Positions 1-5,156 are shown, counted from the stretch's first letter. The stretch is 5,156 bases of DNA from an uncultured Oscillospiraceae bacterium (GCA_900550095.1 URRG01000200.1:1-5156); one strand, 5' to 3'. Notes: generated by a model not told the origin, from the letters alone. Made by a program: numbers and translations.

Positions 1-1
1 G

Positions 2-20
2 GCGGGAAGATGTTTCCCGC
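2..20 (+). other. Small stem-loop upstream of the protease gene
   Basis: Bases 2-8 (GCGGGAA) pair perfectly with 14-20 (TTCCCGC), leaving a 5-base loop. No T-run follows, so it does not look like an intrinsic terminator by itself. It may be a leader hairpin or chance pairing at the end of an upstream gene. The left edge of the window prevents a decision. Confidence 0.3.
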
Positions 21-32
21 ATGAGGATGATG

Positions 33-38
33 AAAGGA
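33..38 (+). promoter_or_regulatory. Ribosome binding site for the HtrA-like protease
   Basis: AAAGGA at 33-38 lies 8 bases before the ATG at 47, which is a good Shine-Dalgarno spacing. The ATG at 38 overlaps this motif and would have to rely on a weaker AGGA at 24-27, 10 bases upstream. This favours 47 as the start. Confidence 0.5.
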
Positions 39-46
39 TGACTGTT

Positions 47-1633
47 ATGTATGATCCTCTGAACAATCAAAACGAACAGAATCTGAATCGTTCGGAGCAG
101 GGTTCGGGCAGCGCCAATCCCTCCCCCTCTTCAGATACCGGCTACAGCGCCGCATATACAGGGAACACAGGCTCCGATGCAGCTGCAGGCTATTCCGCTT
201 CCGGGAATGGGCAGAACGCGGGAGGGGCGGGAACTGCACAGACCGAACAAGCCGCGCAGCCCGGCCAGGAGGCTCCGAAAACGTATTACAATCCCGGCTA
301 CGGCGGCTACAGCCAGCAGAGCTGGGGCGGCGGGACTACGCCCGGTGCAGGCACTGTATGGGACGGGAGCTCCTACCGCTACAGCGCCGGAAATCCCCAG
401 CCGGGGCAGGCGCCCCAAAGCGGGAAGCCCAAAAAGCCGAAGAAAGAAAAAAAGCACAACCATCTGGGGCTTAAAATTGTTGCGTGCGTACTGGCCTGCC
501 TTTTGATTTCGGGCGGCTCTATCGCCGGGTTTGCGGCTCTGATCAACAGCGGCTATATCACCATGGGCTCTTCCTCCGGGGACGGCAATGTTACCATCAA
601 TAAGCTCATACAGGATACGGACAACGCTAACGCCGGCGCCGGCACCAGCGGAAAGCTGACGGTCCAGGAGGCCGCCAATAAGGTGATCCCCTCTGTGGTG
701 TCCGTACTCAATTATCAGAAAGTGAACCAGCAGAACTATCTGGGCGGCGGCCTCTACAGAGAAGGTTCCGGCCAGGAGGGCGGAGAGGGCGCTTCTGAGG
801 AGCAGGAAAGCTCCGAGGGCTCCGGCATCATCGCCACCCAGGACGGCTACATCATCACCAACGCCCATGTGGTAGACGGGGCCGACAGCCTCTATGTGGT
901 CCTTTCGGATGGGAAAAAATATCCTGCCGAGCTCGTAGGCAGCGATACGGTGACGGACTTGGCCGTTCTGAAAATTGAAGCCACGGGCCTGACCGCCGCG
1001 GAGTTCGGTTCCTCTGAGGATCTGCAGATCGGCGACCAGGTGCTCGCCATAGGAAATCCGGGCGGGCTGGGCTCCAGCACTACCGTAGGGTATGTTTCCG
1101 CTCTGAACCGCGCCATCACCTCAGAGGACGGCTATACCATGAAATGCATCCAGACCGACGCCGCCATCAACCCCGGCAATTCCGGCGGCGCGCTTGTAAA
1201 TCTATACGGCCAGGTAGTGGGCATCAATTCTTCCAAGATCGCGGCTACCGACTACGAGGGGCTGGGATTTGCCATCCCCATGGATACGGCGCAGTCCGTT
1301 ATCAATAACCTGAAGCAGTACGGCTATGTGAAGGACCGCGCCGTGCTGGGGATCACCGGCCAGTATGTAGATTCCTATACGGCCCGTTTTTACGGCCTGG
1401 AAGCCGGTATGTATGTGAGGGAGATCAGCAATCCCTCCGTTTCCAAATCCGGCATTACAAAGGGCTGTGTGATCACTAAGATCGACGACACAGAAGTGGA
1501 CAGCCAAACGGCTATCACCGCGTATCTGGTGAACAAGAAGCCGGGGGATACGGTGACCCTGACCGTTTACAACGGCCTGGAGGGAAAGGAATTCACCGCT
1601 CAGGTAGAAGTGATCGAGAGCAGCAATGAATAA
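47..1633 (+). CDS. htrA: HtrA/DegP-type membrane-anchored serine protease with PDZ domain
   Basis: This is a trypsin-like (S1C, HtrA/DegP) protease that would degrade misfolded or damaged proteins on the outer face of the membrane. Residue numbers count from the ATG at 38; subtract 3 for the preferred start at 47. Residues 1-128 are low-complexity (Gly, Ser, Gln, Tyr, Ala) and probably disordered. A Lys-rich patch (130-140) precedes one membrane helix (about 144-169), giving an N-in, C-out topology. The protease domain runs from about 207 to 425, with His277 (TNAHVV), Asp307 (TDLAVLKI) and Ser382 (GNSGGAL). The gaps of 30 and 75 residues equal those of E. coli DegP. A Glu/Gly/Ser-rich insert (about 241-262) sits just before the His strand. 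One PDZ domain spans about 432-527. At 528-531 residues it is longer than typical HtrA proteins because of the N-terminus. The reading frame has no stop back to the window edge, so an upstream start cannot be fully excluded. The family assignment is firm, while the symbol is by family only. Confidence 0.95.
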   Translation: MYDPLNNQNEQNLNRSEQGSGSANPSPSSDTGYSAAYTGNTGSDAAAGYSASGNGQNAGGAGTAQTEQAAQPGQEAPKTYYNPGYGGYSQQSWGGGTTPGAGTVWDGSSYRYSAGNPQPGQAPQSGKPKKPKKEKKHNHLGLKIVACVLACLLISGGSIAGFAALINSGYITMGSSSGDGNVTINKLIQDTDNANAGAGTSGKLTVQEAANKVIPSVVSVLNYQKVNQQNYLGGGLYREGSGQEGGEGASEEQESSEGSGIIATQDGYIITNAHVVDGADSLYVVLSDGKKYPAELVGSDTVTDLAVLKIEATGLTAAEFGSSEDLQIGDQVLAIGNPGGLGSSTTVGYVSALNRAITSEDGYTMKCIQTDAAINPGNSGGALVNLYGQVVGINSSKIAATDYEGLGFAIPMDTAQSVINNLKQYGYVKDRAVLGITGQYVDSYTARFYGLEAGMYVREISNPSVSKSGITKGCVITKIDDTEVDSQTAITAYLVNKKPGDTVTLTVYNGLEGKEFTAQVEVIESSNE

Positions 1634-1663
1634 TTTCCCTTTGGACGGACCAACCTACAAGAA

Positions 1664-1721
1664 GGAAGGGCTTTCCTCCCTCCCCATTGGAGGATGCTCT
1701 TGAAGCCCTTCCCCTCTCTTT
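1664..1721 (+). terminator. Compound stem-loop after the protease gene, possible first terminator
   Basis: The outer stem pairs 1664-1673 (GGAAGGGCTT) with 1703-1712 (AAGCCCTTCC), 10 bp without mismatch. An inner stem pairs 1674-1679 (TCCTCC) with 1689-1694 (GGAGGA), and 1695-1702 bulges out. The tract after it is pyrimidine-rich (CCTCTCTTT) but not a clean T-run. It may terminate weakly, or protect the 3' end of the mRNA, 30 bases after the stop codon. Confidence 0.5.
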
Positions 1722-1757
1722 GCGTACAAGTATCTTTTTCATAAAACTCCTTCCTTA

Positions 1758-1801
1758 GCCAGAGGCCTCCGGCGGAAACGCCGGGGGCCTCTGGCCCTTT
1801 T
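1758..1801 (+). terminator. Strong rho-independent terminator of the protease gene
   Basis: A 17-bp stem pairs 1758-1774 with 1779-1795, with a single G-U pair, and is closed by a GAAA tetraloop. CC and four T follow. No T-run lies on the opposite side, so it works for the + strand only. It separates the protease transcript from the downstream lipoprotein gene. Confidence 0.88.
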
Positions 1802-1816
1802 CGGCGGCATGGCCCG

Positions 1817-1885
1817 CTGTTTTACTGTTTTACTGCTTTGCCGTTATGGCGTGCCGCTGCTTCGATGCTTCTCTGTTTTCTGTTT
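1817..1885. repeat. Short CTGTTTT repeats
   Basis: CTGTTTTA occurs twice in tandem (1817-1824 and 1825-1832), followed by a degenerate third unit, CTGCTTTG (1833-1840). CTGTTTT and CTGTTT recur at 1873-1879 and 1880-1885. The array is short and of unknown meaning. Slippage in a pyrimidine-rich stretch is the simplest explanation. Confidence 0.5.
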
Positions 1886-1928
1886 CTCCGCGCCCGCGGT
1901 CCGGCCGCGGAGCCGCGGCGTATTTTTT
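1886..1928 (+). terminator. GC-rich alternative hairpins followed by a T-run
   Basis: CTCCGCG (1886-1892) can pair with CGCGGAG (1906-1912). Alternatively CCGCGG at 1894-1899 can pair with the copy at 1913-1918, leaving a 13-base loop, and TA plus six T (1923-1928) follow directly. The second fold has the form of an intrinsic terminator. No gene directly upstream needs it, since the protease already has a terminator at 1758. It could end a short RNA or back up that terminator. Confidence 0.45.
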
Positions 1929-2008
1929 GGAGCGCCGCCGGCTTCCTTTTGAATAAAAAGGGATCCAAACATCTTCTATATGTTTCTGCTGGATTTTTGC
2001 GGGATGTT

Positions 2009-2038
2009 CTGCGGGACAGAGGAAGTTCGGTTCCGCAG
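2009..2038 (+). other. Hairpin in the intergenic region
   Basis: Bases 2009-2017 pair with 2030-2038, a 9-bp stem with one G-U pair and a 12-base loop. The sequence TGCGGGA is present twice nearby (1998-2004 and 2010-2016). It resembles no RNA family that I recognise. Confidence 0.35.
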
Positions 2039-2070
2039 CTGAAACCGCGGGCGTTTTTGAATGAAAAAAG

Positions 2071-2190
2071 ATACATTTTCGTATGCAAAATATTATTTTA
2101 AAATAGCATTATAACAATCTTTTTCTTTCTATTTTATAAAAATATAACGTCTTTTTTCTCTGACCAATTAAATATAGTATATAAGGCGTG
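2071..2190 (+). promoter_or_regulatory. AT-rich probable promoter region of the lipoprotein gene
   Basis: Base composition changes sharply to mostly A and T. The block contains palindromes (12 bp at 2094-2105 and 10 bp at 2132-2141) and several -10-like hexamers: TATAAC at 2110-2115 and 2143-2148, and TATAAG at 2180-2185. None pairs with a convincing -35 box at 16-18 bp, so I do not name one promoter. The placement upstream of a gene isolated by terminators makes a promoter here likely. Confidence 0.45.
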
Positions 2191-2193
2191 ATT

Positions 2194-2227
2194 CTATCAG
2201 AGTGGAATGCCCAGATATGCCTGATAG
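2194..2227 (+). promoter_or_regulatory. Perfect inverted repeat in the lipoprotein gene leader
   Basis: CTATCAG (2194-2200) and CTGATAG (2221-2227) are exact reverse complements separated by 20 bases, ending 37 bases before the start codon. It could be a regulator's operator or a leader RNA stem. The length is modest, so chance cannot be ruled out. Confidence 0.35.
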
Positions 2228-2249
2228 TCAGCTTATAAATGAAACAGAA

Positions 2250-2256
2250 AGGTGAT
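2250..2256 (+). promoter_or_regulatory. Ribosome binding site that sets the lipoprotein start
   Basis: AGGTGAT matches the 3' part of the full anti-Shine-Dalgarno complement (GGAGGTGAT) and lies 8 bases before the ATG at 2265. It overlaps an in-frame TTG at 2256, which is therefore not the likely start. Confidence 0.6.
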
Positions 2257-2264
2257 TGGAGAAT

Positions 2265-3110
2265 ATGGGGAAATTTTCAAAATGTATGCCGGCAGTTCTG
2301 CTGGCGGCCTGTTTGCTGCTGGCTTCCGCCTGCGCTTCTGCGCCCGCTGTTTCGGAATCTGCGGGCGACGGCGTTTCTTCCGCCGCCGGAGAAAATTCCG
2401 CCGCTGGAGAGAGCAAGGCTGAAGAAAGCGAGCCGGAGGAAGAAGAAATCTCCATCGACGGCGTTTGGAAAATTGTCAGGGCAGAAGTGGATGGAAAGGA
2501 GCTTTCCGACGAGGAGTTGGAAGAGCAGGGGGTGAAGGATACTACGATGACCTTGTATCCAGACGGCGCCTTGACACTGAAAAATGAAAATGTGGATCGG
2601 GAAGGCACCTGGAGCGAAAGCGGCGGAAAGGTAAAAATAGAAGCCGATGAATATAATGTAACAGGTGAATTCGACGGGAAGACTCTGTCGATCGTCGATG
2701 AGACGGGCGGTACTGAGAATAGTACGCTCTTCTTTGAACGCACGGGCGACGCCCCTGCAAAGAGTGATGAGGGGACGGATGGCGGCGACGGGAGCCGGGC
2801 CGCTGATGCTGCGGATATCGCGGGCACATGGGAAGCCACAGCCGTCGAGCTGGATGGGGAGAGATTTTCCGGCGAAGAGATGCAGGATGCTTTGGGCGGC
2901 GGCATGCGTTTGGAGATCGATGCCGACGGCACGTTTGACGCCGTTCTGCTTGAGGGTGATGACGAGGTGGATACGTCTGCAGGCGAATGGACGCAGGATG
3001 GCGATGTGTTCACCTTTGTAGTGGATGGGGATCCGGAAACCTTTACTCTTTCCGGGAATACCCTTGTTGCAGAGGCAGACGGGATAACAGTCATATTTGA
3101 GAAGAAATAA
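2265..3110 (+). CDS. Secreted lipoprotein with two homologous lipocalin-like domains
   Basis: The product is about 281 residues from the ATG at 2265, chosen for the AGGTGAT site. A lipoprotein signal peptide is visible: a short basic start (MGKFSK), a hydrophobic run, and a lipobox ending at Cys23 (LASAC). Cys16 (LAAC) also fits but leaves a very short hydrophobic part. After the Cys comes a Ser/Ala/Gly then Glu-rich linker to about residue 61, a common membrane tether. Two related domains follow, at about 62-160 and 183-281, joined by an Asp/Gly-rich linker. Both begin I-x-G-x-W, continue with E-x-DG and S-x-EE, and have alternating beta-type strands ending in a hydrophobic FFER or IFEK motif. 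This layout resembles small lipocalin-like beta-barrel domains of Clostridia lipoproteins, but the fold is inferred and the ligand unknown. It would sit on the outer face of the cytoplasmic membrane. The protein is strongly acidic. The gene stands alone, with its own promoter region and terminator. Confidence 0.85.
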   Translation: MGKFSKCMPAVLLAACLLLASACASAPAVSESAGDGVSSAAGENSAAGESKAEESEPEEEEISIDGVWKIVRAEVDGKELSDEELEEQGVKDTTMTLYPDGALTLKNENVDREGTWSESGGKVKIEADEYNVTGEFDGKTLSIVDETGGTENSTLFFERTGDAPAKSDEGTDGGDGSRAADAADIAGTWEATAVELDGERFSGEEMQDALGGGMRLEIDADGTFDAVLLEGDDEVDTSAGEWTQDGDVFTFVVDGDPETFTLSGNTLVAEADGITVIFEKK

Positions 3111-3157
3111 GGCGGCTGCAGACTGCTCCGGCAGTGCGAAGCTCCGGACAGGCGCAT

Positions 3158-3195
3158 AAAAAGACGGGGATGCGGGAAAGCGTCCCCGTTTTTTG
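3158..3195. terminator. Strong terminator after the lipoprotein gene, possibly bidirectional
   Basis: Bases 3164-3173 (ACGGGGATGC) pair with 3180-3189 through one G-U pair around a GGGAAA loop. Six T follow (3189-3194). Five A precede the stem (3158-3162), so it could also stop transcription coming from the opposite strand. It lies about 50 bases after the stop codon. A small 5-bp hairpin with a TCCG loop (3122-3135) lies between them. Confidence 0.88.
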
Positions 3196-3270
3196 TCTTA
3201 CGCGCCGCACGGAGAGGAAAGACGCGCTGAGAAGCCCGGCAGCCGGACAAAAGGTTTTTTATTTCAGGAA

Positions 3271-3299
3271 TTGCCGTTTTTCTGAAACTGTGCTATGCT
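3271..3299 (+). promoter_or_regulatory. Sigma-A-type promoter with extended -10 for the DUF885 gene
   Basis: A -35 box TTGCCG (3271-3276) and a -10 box TATGCT (3294-3299) are separated by 17 bp. A TG at 3291-3292 forms an extended -10 element (TGnTATGCT). A T-rich stretch lies just upstream (3255-3264). Transcription would start near 3305-3307, giving a leader of about 48 bases. Confidence 0.65.
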
Positions 3300-3338
3300 G
3301 AAGGAAAAGAGGCTGCAAAGCCTCATCGTATAGTTTCA
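3283..3338. repeat. Inverted repeat bracketing the -10 box
   Basis: TGAAACT (3283-3289), inside the promoter spacer, is the exact reverse complement of AGTTTCA (3332-3338) in the leader. The arms are 42 bases apart. They may be half-sites for a regulator or coincidental. Confidence 0.25.
3309..3324 (+). other. GNRA-capped hairpin at the 5' end of the DUF885 mRNA
   Basis: GAGGCT (3309-3314) pairs with AGCCTC (3319-3324) around a GCAA tetraloop. It falls within a few bases of the predicted transcription start, a place where hairpins commonly shield mRNA from 5'-end decay. No T-run follows, so it is not a terminator. Confidence 0.5.
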
Positions 3339-3342
3339 AAAC

Positions 3343-3349
3343 GGGAGGA
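3343..3349 (+). promoter_or_regulatory. Strong ribosome binding site of the DUF885 gene
   Basis: GGGAGGA lies 4 bases before the ATG at 3354 (5 bases counted from GGAGG). A second in-frame ATG at 3360 would be 10 bases away. Both are usable, and the start differs by only two codons. Confidence 0.7.
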
Positions 3350-3353
3350 AAAT

Positions 3354-5039
3354 ATGACGATGGATCATTCTGCGCTGTATATGCAATATCGGGAGGCGGA
3401 CAGGGACTGCGCTTTGCTGCAATACCGGCTTCAGGACCACAAACCCTATGAGAAGGGGCTGTTCCTGCCCACGAAGGAGGCCATGGAGGAAGCCTGGAGG
3501 GAATGGCGTTCCCTGAAGGAACGGGTGGAGTCGCTCGAAGAGCCGGATGAAGTTTTTGCGTTGGTGAAAAACCATCTGCGGGATTTTCTCGATTCCCTGG
3601 AATTTTCTCTGCAGGATACGGAGAAGAACCCGGAAGGGATCCTTCTGGGCTTTCAGTATGAGCTGCAGGGAGTGATCCGCTGTGACCGCAGGAGCGATGG
3701 AGAGCGTTGCGCCGCTCTGACCCGGCGCCTGGATTTGTTCCGGGAGCATCAGGGGATCCTTCTGGACCTCATGAAGGAAAAGAAAACGGCCAAGGAGCAG
3801 GGAGCCCTTTCCCGCTCCCTTAGCAGGGTAAAGCTGGATATGGAGAGGGAAACCGGCAGGCTTAGGGAGTATTTCCCCGGCTTCACAGAGGAGCAGCTGA
3901 AGGAGCTGCAGGCGGCTATGGAAGGCTTCTGCTCGCAGCTGGAAGAAACGGCTTCCGCCCTCAGCGCGGAAGAGGTCTCTGCGGAGGAGCTTCTGAAGGA
4001 TGATTTGAGCCGGACGGTGAAAATGGAGCCTGAGGCTTACCGCAATCTGCTGAAAAAGCAGCTTGGCGTTTCTCTGGAAGAGCTTCTTTCCTGGTATAAG
4101 GAAGAGATGGAAAAGACCCGGGCAGAGGTGTTCAAAATTGCTTCAGAGCTGGATATTCCGGAAGAAGCTCCAAAGACCATGCAGGAGGTCAGCGGCGTTT
4201 TGTTCCGGTATGCAGGTCCCTGCGGGAGCGCGGAGGAAATGTACGCCCGGGCGGCGGGGTATCTGAAGCGCACTCGCGCCATAGCCCATGAGTATGTCCG
4301 GCTCCCGGAGGACGAAAGCTGCAGATGCGTCCCCCTGCCGGAGTGTTATAAGGATTCCTATCCCTGGGGCGGCTATGAGGGGGGAGACTTCTCTGTGCGG
4401 CCTTTCCGCGGGCAGATGTTCCTGAATCAGTATAACTATCAGAATATCACCGACGGCTGGATCAAGATGAATACCATGCATGAGGCCTATCCCGGCCATC
4501 ATGTGCAGTATGTCCGCGCCGCCACGGATACCACGCCGGAAACAGTGAAGATCGGGGCCAAACAGGTACCCATAGGGGAAGGCACCTGCCTGCGCACGGA
4601 GCGGGCTTTTACCTTTATCTTTGCAGAGGATCCCTTCTTCCCGCTGTTTGTGGCCTTCCGGCGCCATCATACCTCGGTCCGCGTATATGTAGATCTGATG
4701 CTCTACTATTTCGGCGCTACTCTTGAGGAAGCGGTGGAAATCTACGAACGGGAGCTGGGCTTCGACCGCGTGACGGCCAGAGCGCAGGTGCAGGCCCATC
4801 AGAATTCCCCCGGCTATTTTACCTGCTACTATTACGGCATGAAAAAGATCTGCGATTGGGAGCAGAAATACGGCTACACCAAGTGGGATTATACGGAGCT
4901 TCTGTTTGCAGCGGGTTCCGTGAGCATGGAGACCCTGGGCCGTTTGGTGAAGCTTTCTCCCGAAGACCGCAGCCGCTATTATACGAAATTTTCCAGCCTG
5001 CTGATGGAGGCGGCAAAGCAGGCCAAGCAGGCGGAATGA
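3354..5039 (+). CDS. DUF885-family putative zinc-dependent peptidase
   Basis: The product has 561 residues, the usual length for this family. The diagnostic motif is HEAYPGHH at residues 376-383, matching the HExxPGHH signature of DUF885 proteins, which are thought to be mostly helical metallopeptidases. His376, Glu377 and His382/His383 are the likely metal and catalytic residues. A second family block follows as EGTCLRTER (409-417), with Glu409 or Glu416 a candidate further ligand. This block departs from the EGWALYAE form common in the family. A third block, with R443, D447 and the HQNSPGYFTCYYYG stretch (482-495), matches the conserved C-terminal part. The N-terminal half (about 40-270) is helical and rich in Glu, Lys and Leu. 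No signal peptide, lipobox or membrane helix is seen, so a cytoplasmic place is inferred, with peptides or small esters as possible substrates. The gene has its own promoter and no co-transcribed neighbour in view. Family assignment is firm; the exact activity is not known from the sequence. Confidence 0.88.
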   Translation: MTMDHSALYMQYREADRDCALLQYRLQDHKPYEKGLFLPTKEAMEEAWREWRSLKERVESLEEPDEVFALVKNHLRDFLDSLEFSLQDTEKNPEGILLGFQYELQGVIRCDRRSDGERCAALTRRLDLFREHQGILLDLMKEKKTAKEQGALSRSLSRVKLDMERETGRLREYFPGFTEEQLKELQAAMEGFCSQLEETASALSAEEVSAEELLKDDLSRTVKMEPEAYRNLLKKQLGVSLEELLSWYKEEMEKTRAEVFKIASELDIPEEAPKTMQEVSGVLFRYAGPCGSAEEMYARAAGYLKRTRAIAHEYVRLPEDESCRCVPLPECYKDSYPWGGYEGGDFSVRPFRGQMFLNQYNYQNITDGWIKMNTMHEAYPGHHVQYVRAATDTTPETVKIGAKQVPIGEGTCLRTERAFTFIFAEDPFFPLFVAFRRHHTSVRVYVDLMLYYFGATLEEAVEIYERELGFDRVTARAQVQAHQNSPGYFTCYYYGMKKICDWEQKYGYTKWDYTELLFAAGSVSMETLGRLVKLSPEDRSRYYTKFSSLLMEAAKQAKQAE

Positions 5040-5156
5040 CCAGGAAAAGCAAAAAGCGCTCGGCTCTCCGCTTGTCTCCCGGCATATGAAGGCGCCGCCG
5101 CATAGACGGATATGCTACGCGGTGGAAGCGCAGAAACGCGCCCTGCAGAAAAACTG
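5040..5156. other. Downstream flank without a supported gene
   Basis: An ATG at 5036 overlaps the DUF885 stop region but opens only 17 codons. Two weak hairpins can be drawn: 5054-5058 with 5069-5073, and 5098-5105 with 5115-5122 with one mismatch. Neither is followed by a T-run. No clear terminator for the DUF885 gene is visible before the window ends. Confidence 0.5.

Larger units (their letters stand above)
1802..2264. other. Intergenic region without a convincing gene
   Basis: About 460 bp lie between the protease terminator and the lipoprotein start. The left part (to about 2070) is GC-rich with several hairpins. The right part (2071-2190) is very AT-rich and probably holds the promoter. 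Short reading frames of 87-88 codons exist on both strands (1838-2101 and 1822-2088), but neither has a Shine-Dalgarno site or a recognisable protein pattern. I treat the stretch as non-coding. It could hide an unannotated small RNA or a decayed gene. Confidence 0.6.

Noticed and set aside
131..868. A 245-codon open frame on the - strand inside the protease gene
   Set aside because: It is the antisense shadow of the Gly/Ala/Ser-rich N-terminal coding sequence, with no ribosome site and no recognisable motif.
1817..1840. CTGTTTTA repeats as the start of a CRISPR-like or satellite array
   Set aside because: Only two exact 8-base units plus a degenerate third, with no spacers, so it is too short for any known array type.
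1822..2088. An 88-codon - strand frame in the intergenic region
   Set aside because: It has Arg/Lys-rich composition with no recognisable motif or ribosome site, and overlaps the hairpin-rich non-coding segment.
1838..2101. An 87-codon + strand frame in the intergenic region
   Set aside because: No Shine-Dalgarno site precedes the ATG. It runs across the GC hairpins, the T-run and into the AT-rich block, and the protein shows no family pattern.
2256..2258. TTG as start of the lipoprotein gene
   Set aside because: It overlaps the ribosome site AGGTGAT itself. The ATG nine bases later has correct spacing and gives a cleaner signal peptide start.
2228..3250. A 340-codon open frame on the - strand covering the whole lipoprotein gene
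   Set aside because: It starts with TTG and has no Shine-Dalgarno site. Its protein is a Ser/Pro-rich low-complexity sequence expected from reading an Asp/Glu/Gly-rich gene backwards, and it runs through the terminator at 3164-3194. The + strand frame has a signal peptide, repeated domains and a good ribosome site.
4143..4799. A 218-codon - strand frame inside the DUF885 gene
   Set aside because: It is an antisense shadow of the conserved catalytic region, where the + strand reading carries the family motifs.
5036..5089. A small gene overlapping the end of the DUF885 gene (ATGA)
   Set aside because: Only 17 codons before a stop, with no ribosome site of its own and no motif.

Overview
The window reads as chromosomal DNA of a Gram-positive Clostridia-type bacterium, most likely a gut Lachnospiraceae member. 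This is inferred from three things: GC-rich coding DNA with AT-rich promoter patches, strong purine-rich Shine-Dalgarno sites with intrinsic terminators, and the protein types present. It holds three complete genes, all on the + strand. Each appears to be its own transcription unit, separated from the next by terminators.

Region by region: (1) From about 47 to 1633 lies a membrane-anchored HtrA/DegP-type serine protease with one PDZ domain, an intact His-Asp-Ser triad and an unusually long low-complexity cytoplasmic N-terminus. Two stem-loops follow it, the second (1758-1801) a very strong terminator. (2) From 1802 to 2264 there is about 460 bp without a convincing gene. It has a GC-rich, hairpin-dense half (1802-2070) and a very AT-rich half (2071-2190) that probably carries the promoter of the next gene. 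The leader of that gene contains a perfect 7-bp inverted repeat. (3) From 2265 to 3110 lies a secreted lipoprotein made of an acidic linker and two homologous domains, evidently an internal duplication. A bidirectional-looking terminator follows at 3164-3194. (4) From 3271 to 3353 there is a good extended -10 promoter, a GNRA-capped hairpin near the predicted 5' end of the transcript, and a strong ribosome binding site. (5) From 3354 to 5039 lies a DUF885-family putative zinc peptidase without an export signal. (6) The last 117 bp hold no supported gene.

The first two products act at or outside the membrane (envelope protein quality control and an exported lipoprotein). The third appears to be a cytoplasmic peptidase. 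Nothing in the sequence ties the three into one pathway, and the intervening terminators argue against an operon. I see no mobile element, CRISPR array, tRNA, rRNA or defence system. The points most worth a second look are the duplicated lipoprotein, the structured intergenic region, the inverted repeats in the two leaders, and the leaderless DUF885 protein with its divergent second motif.
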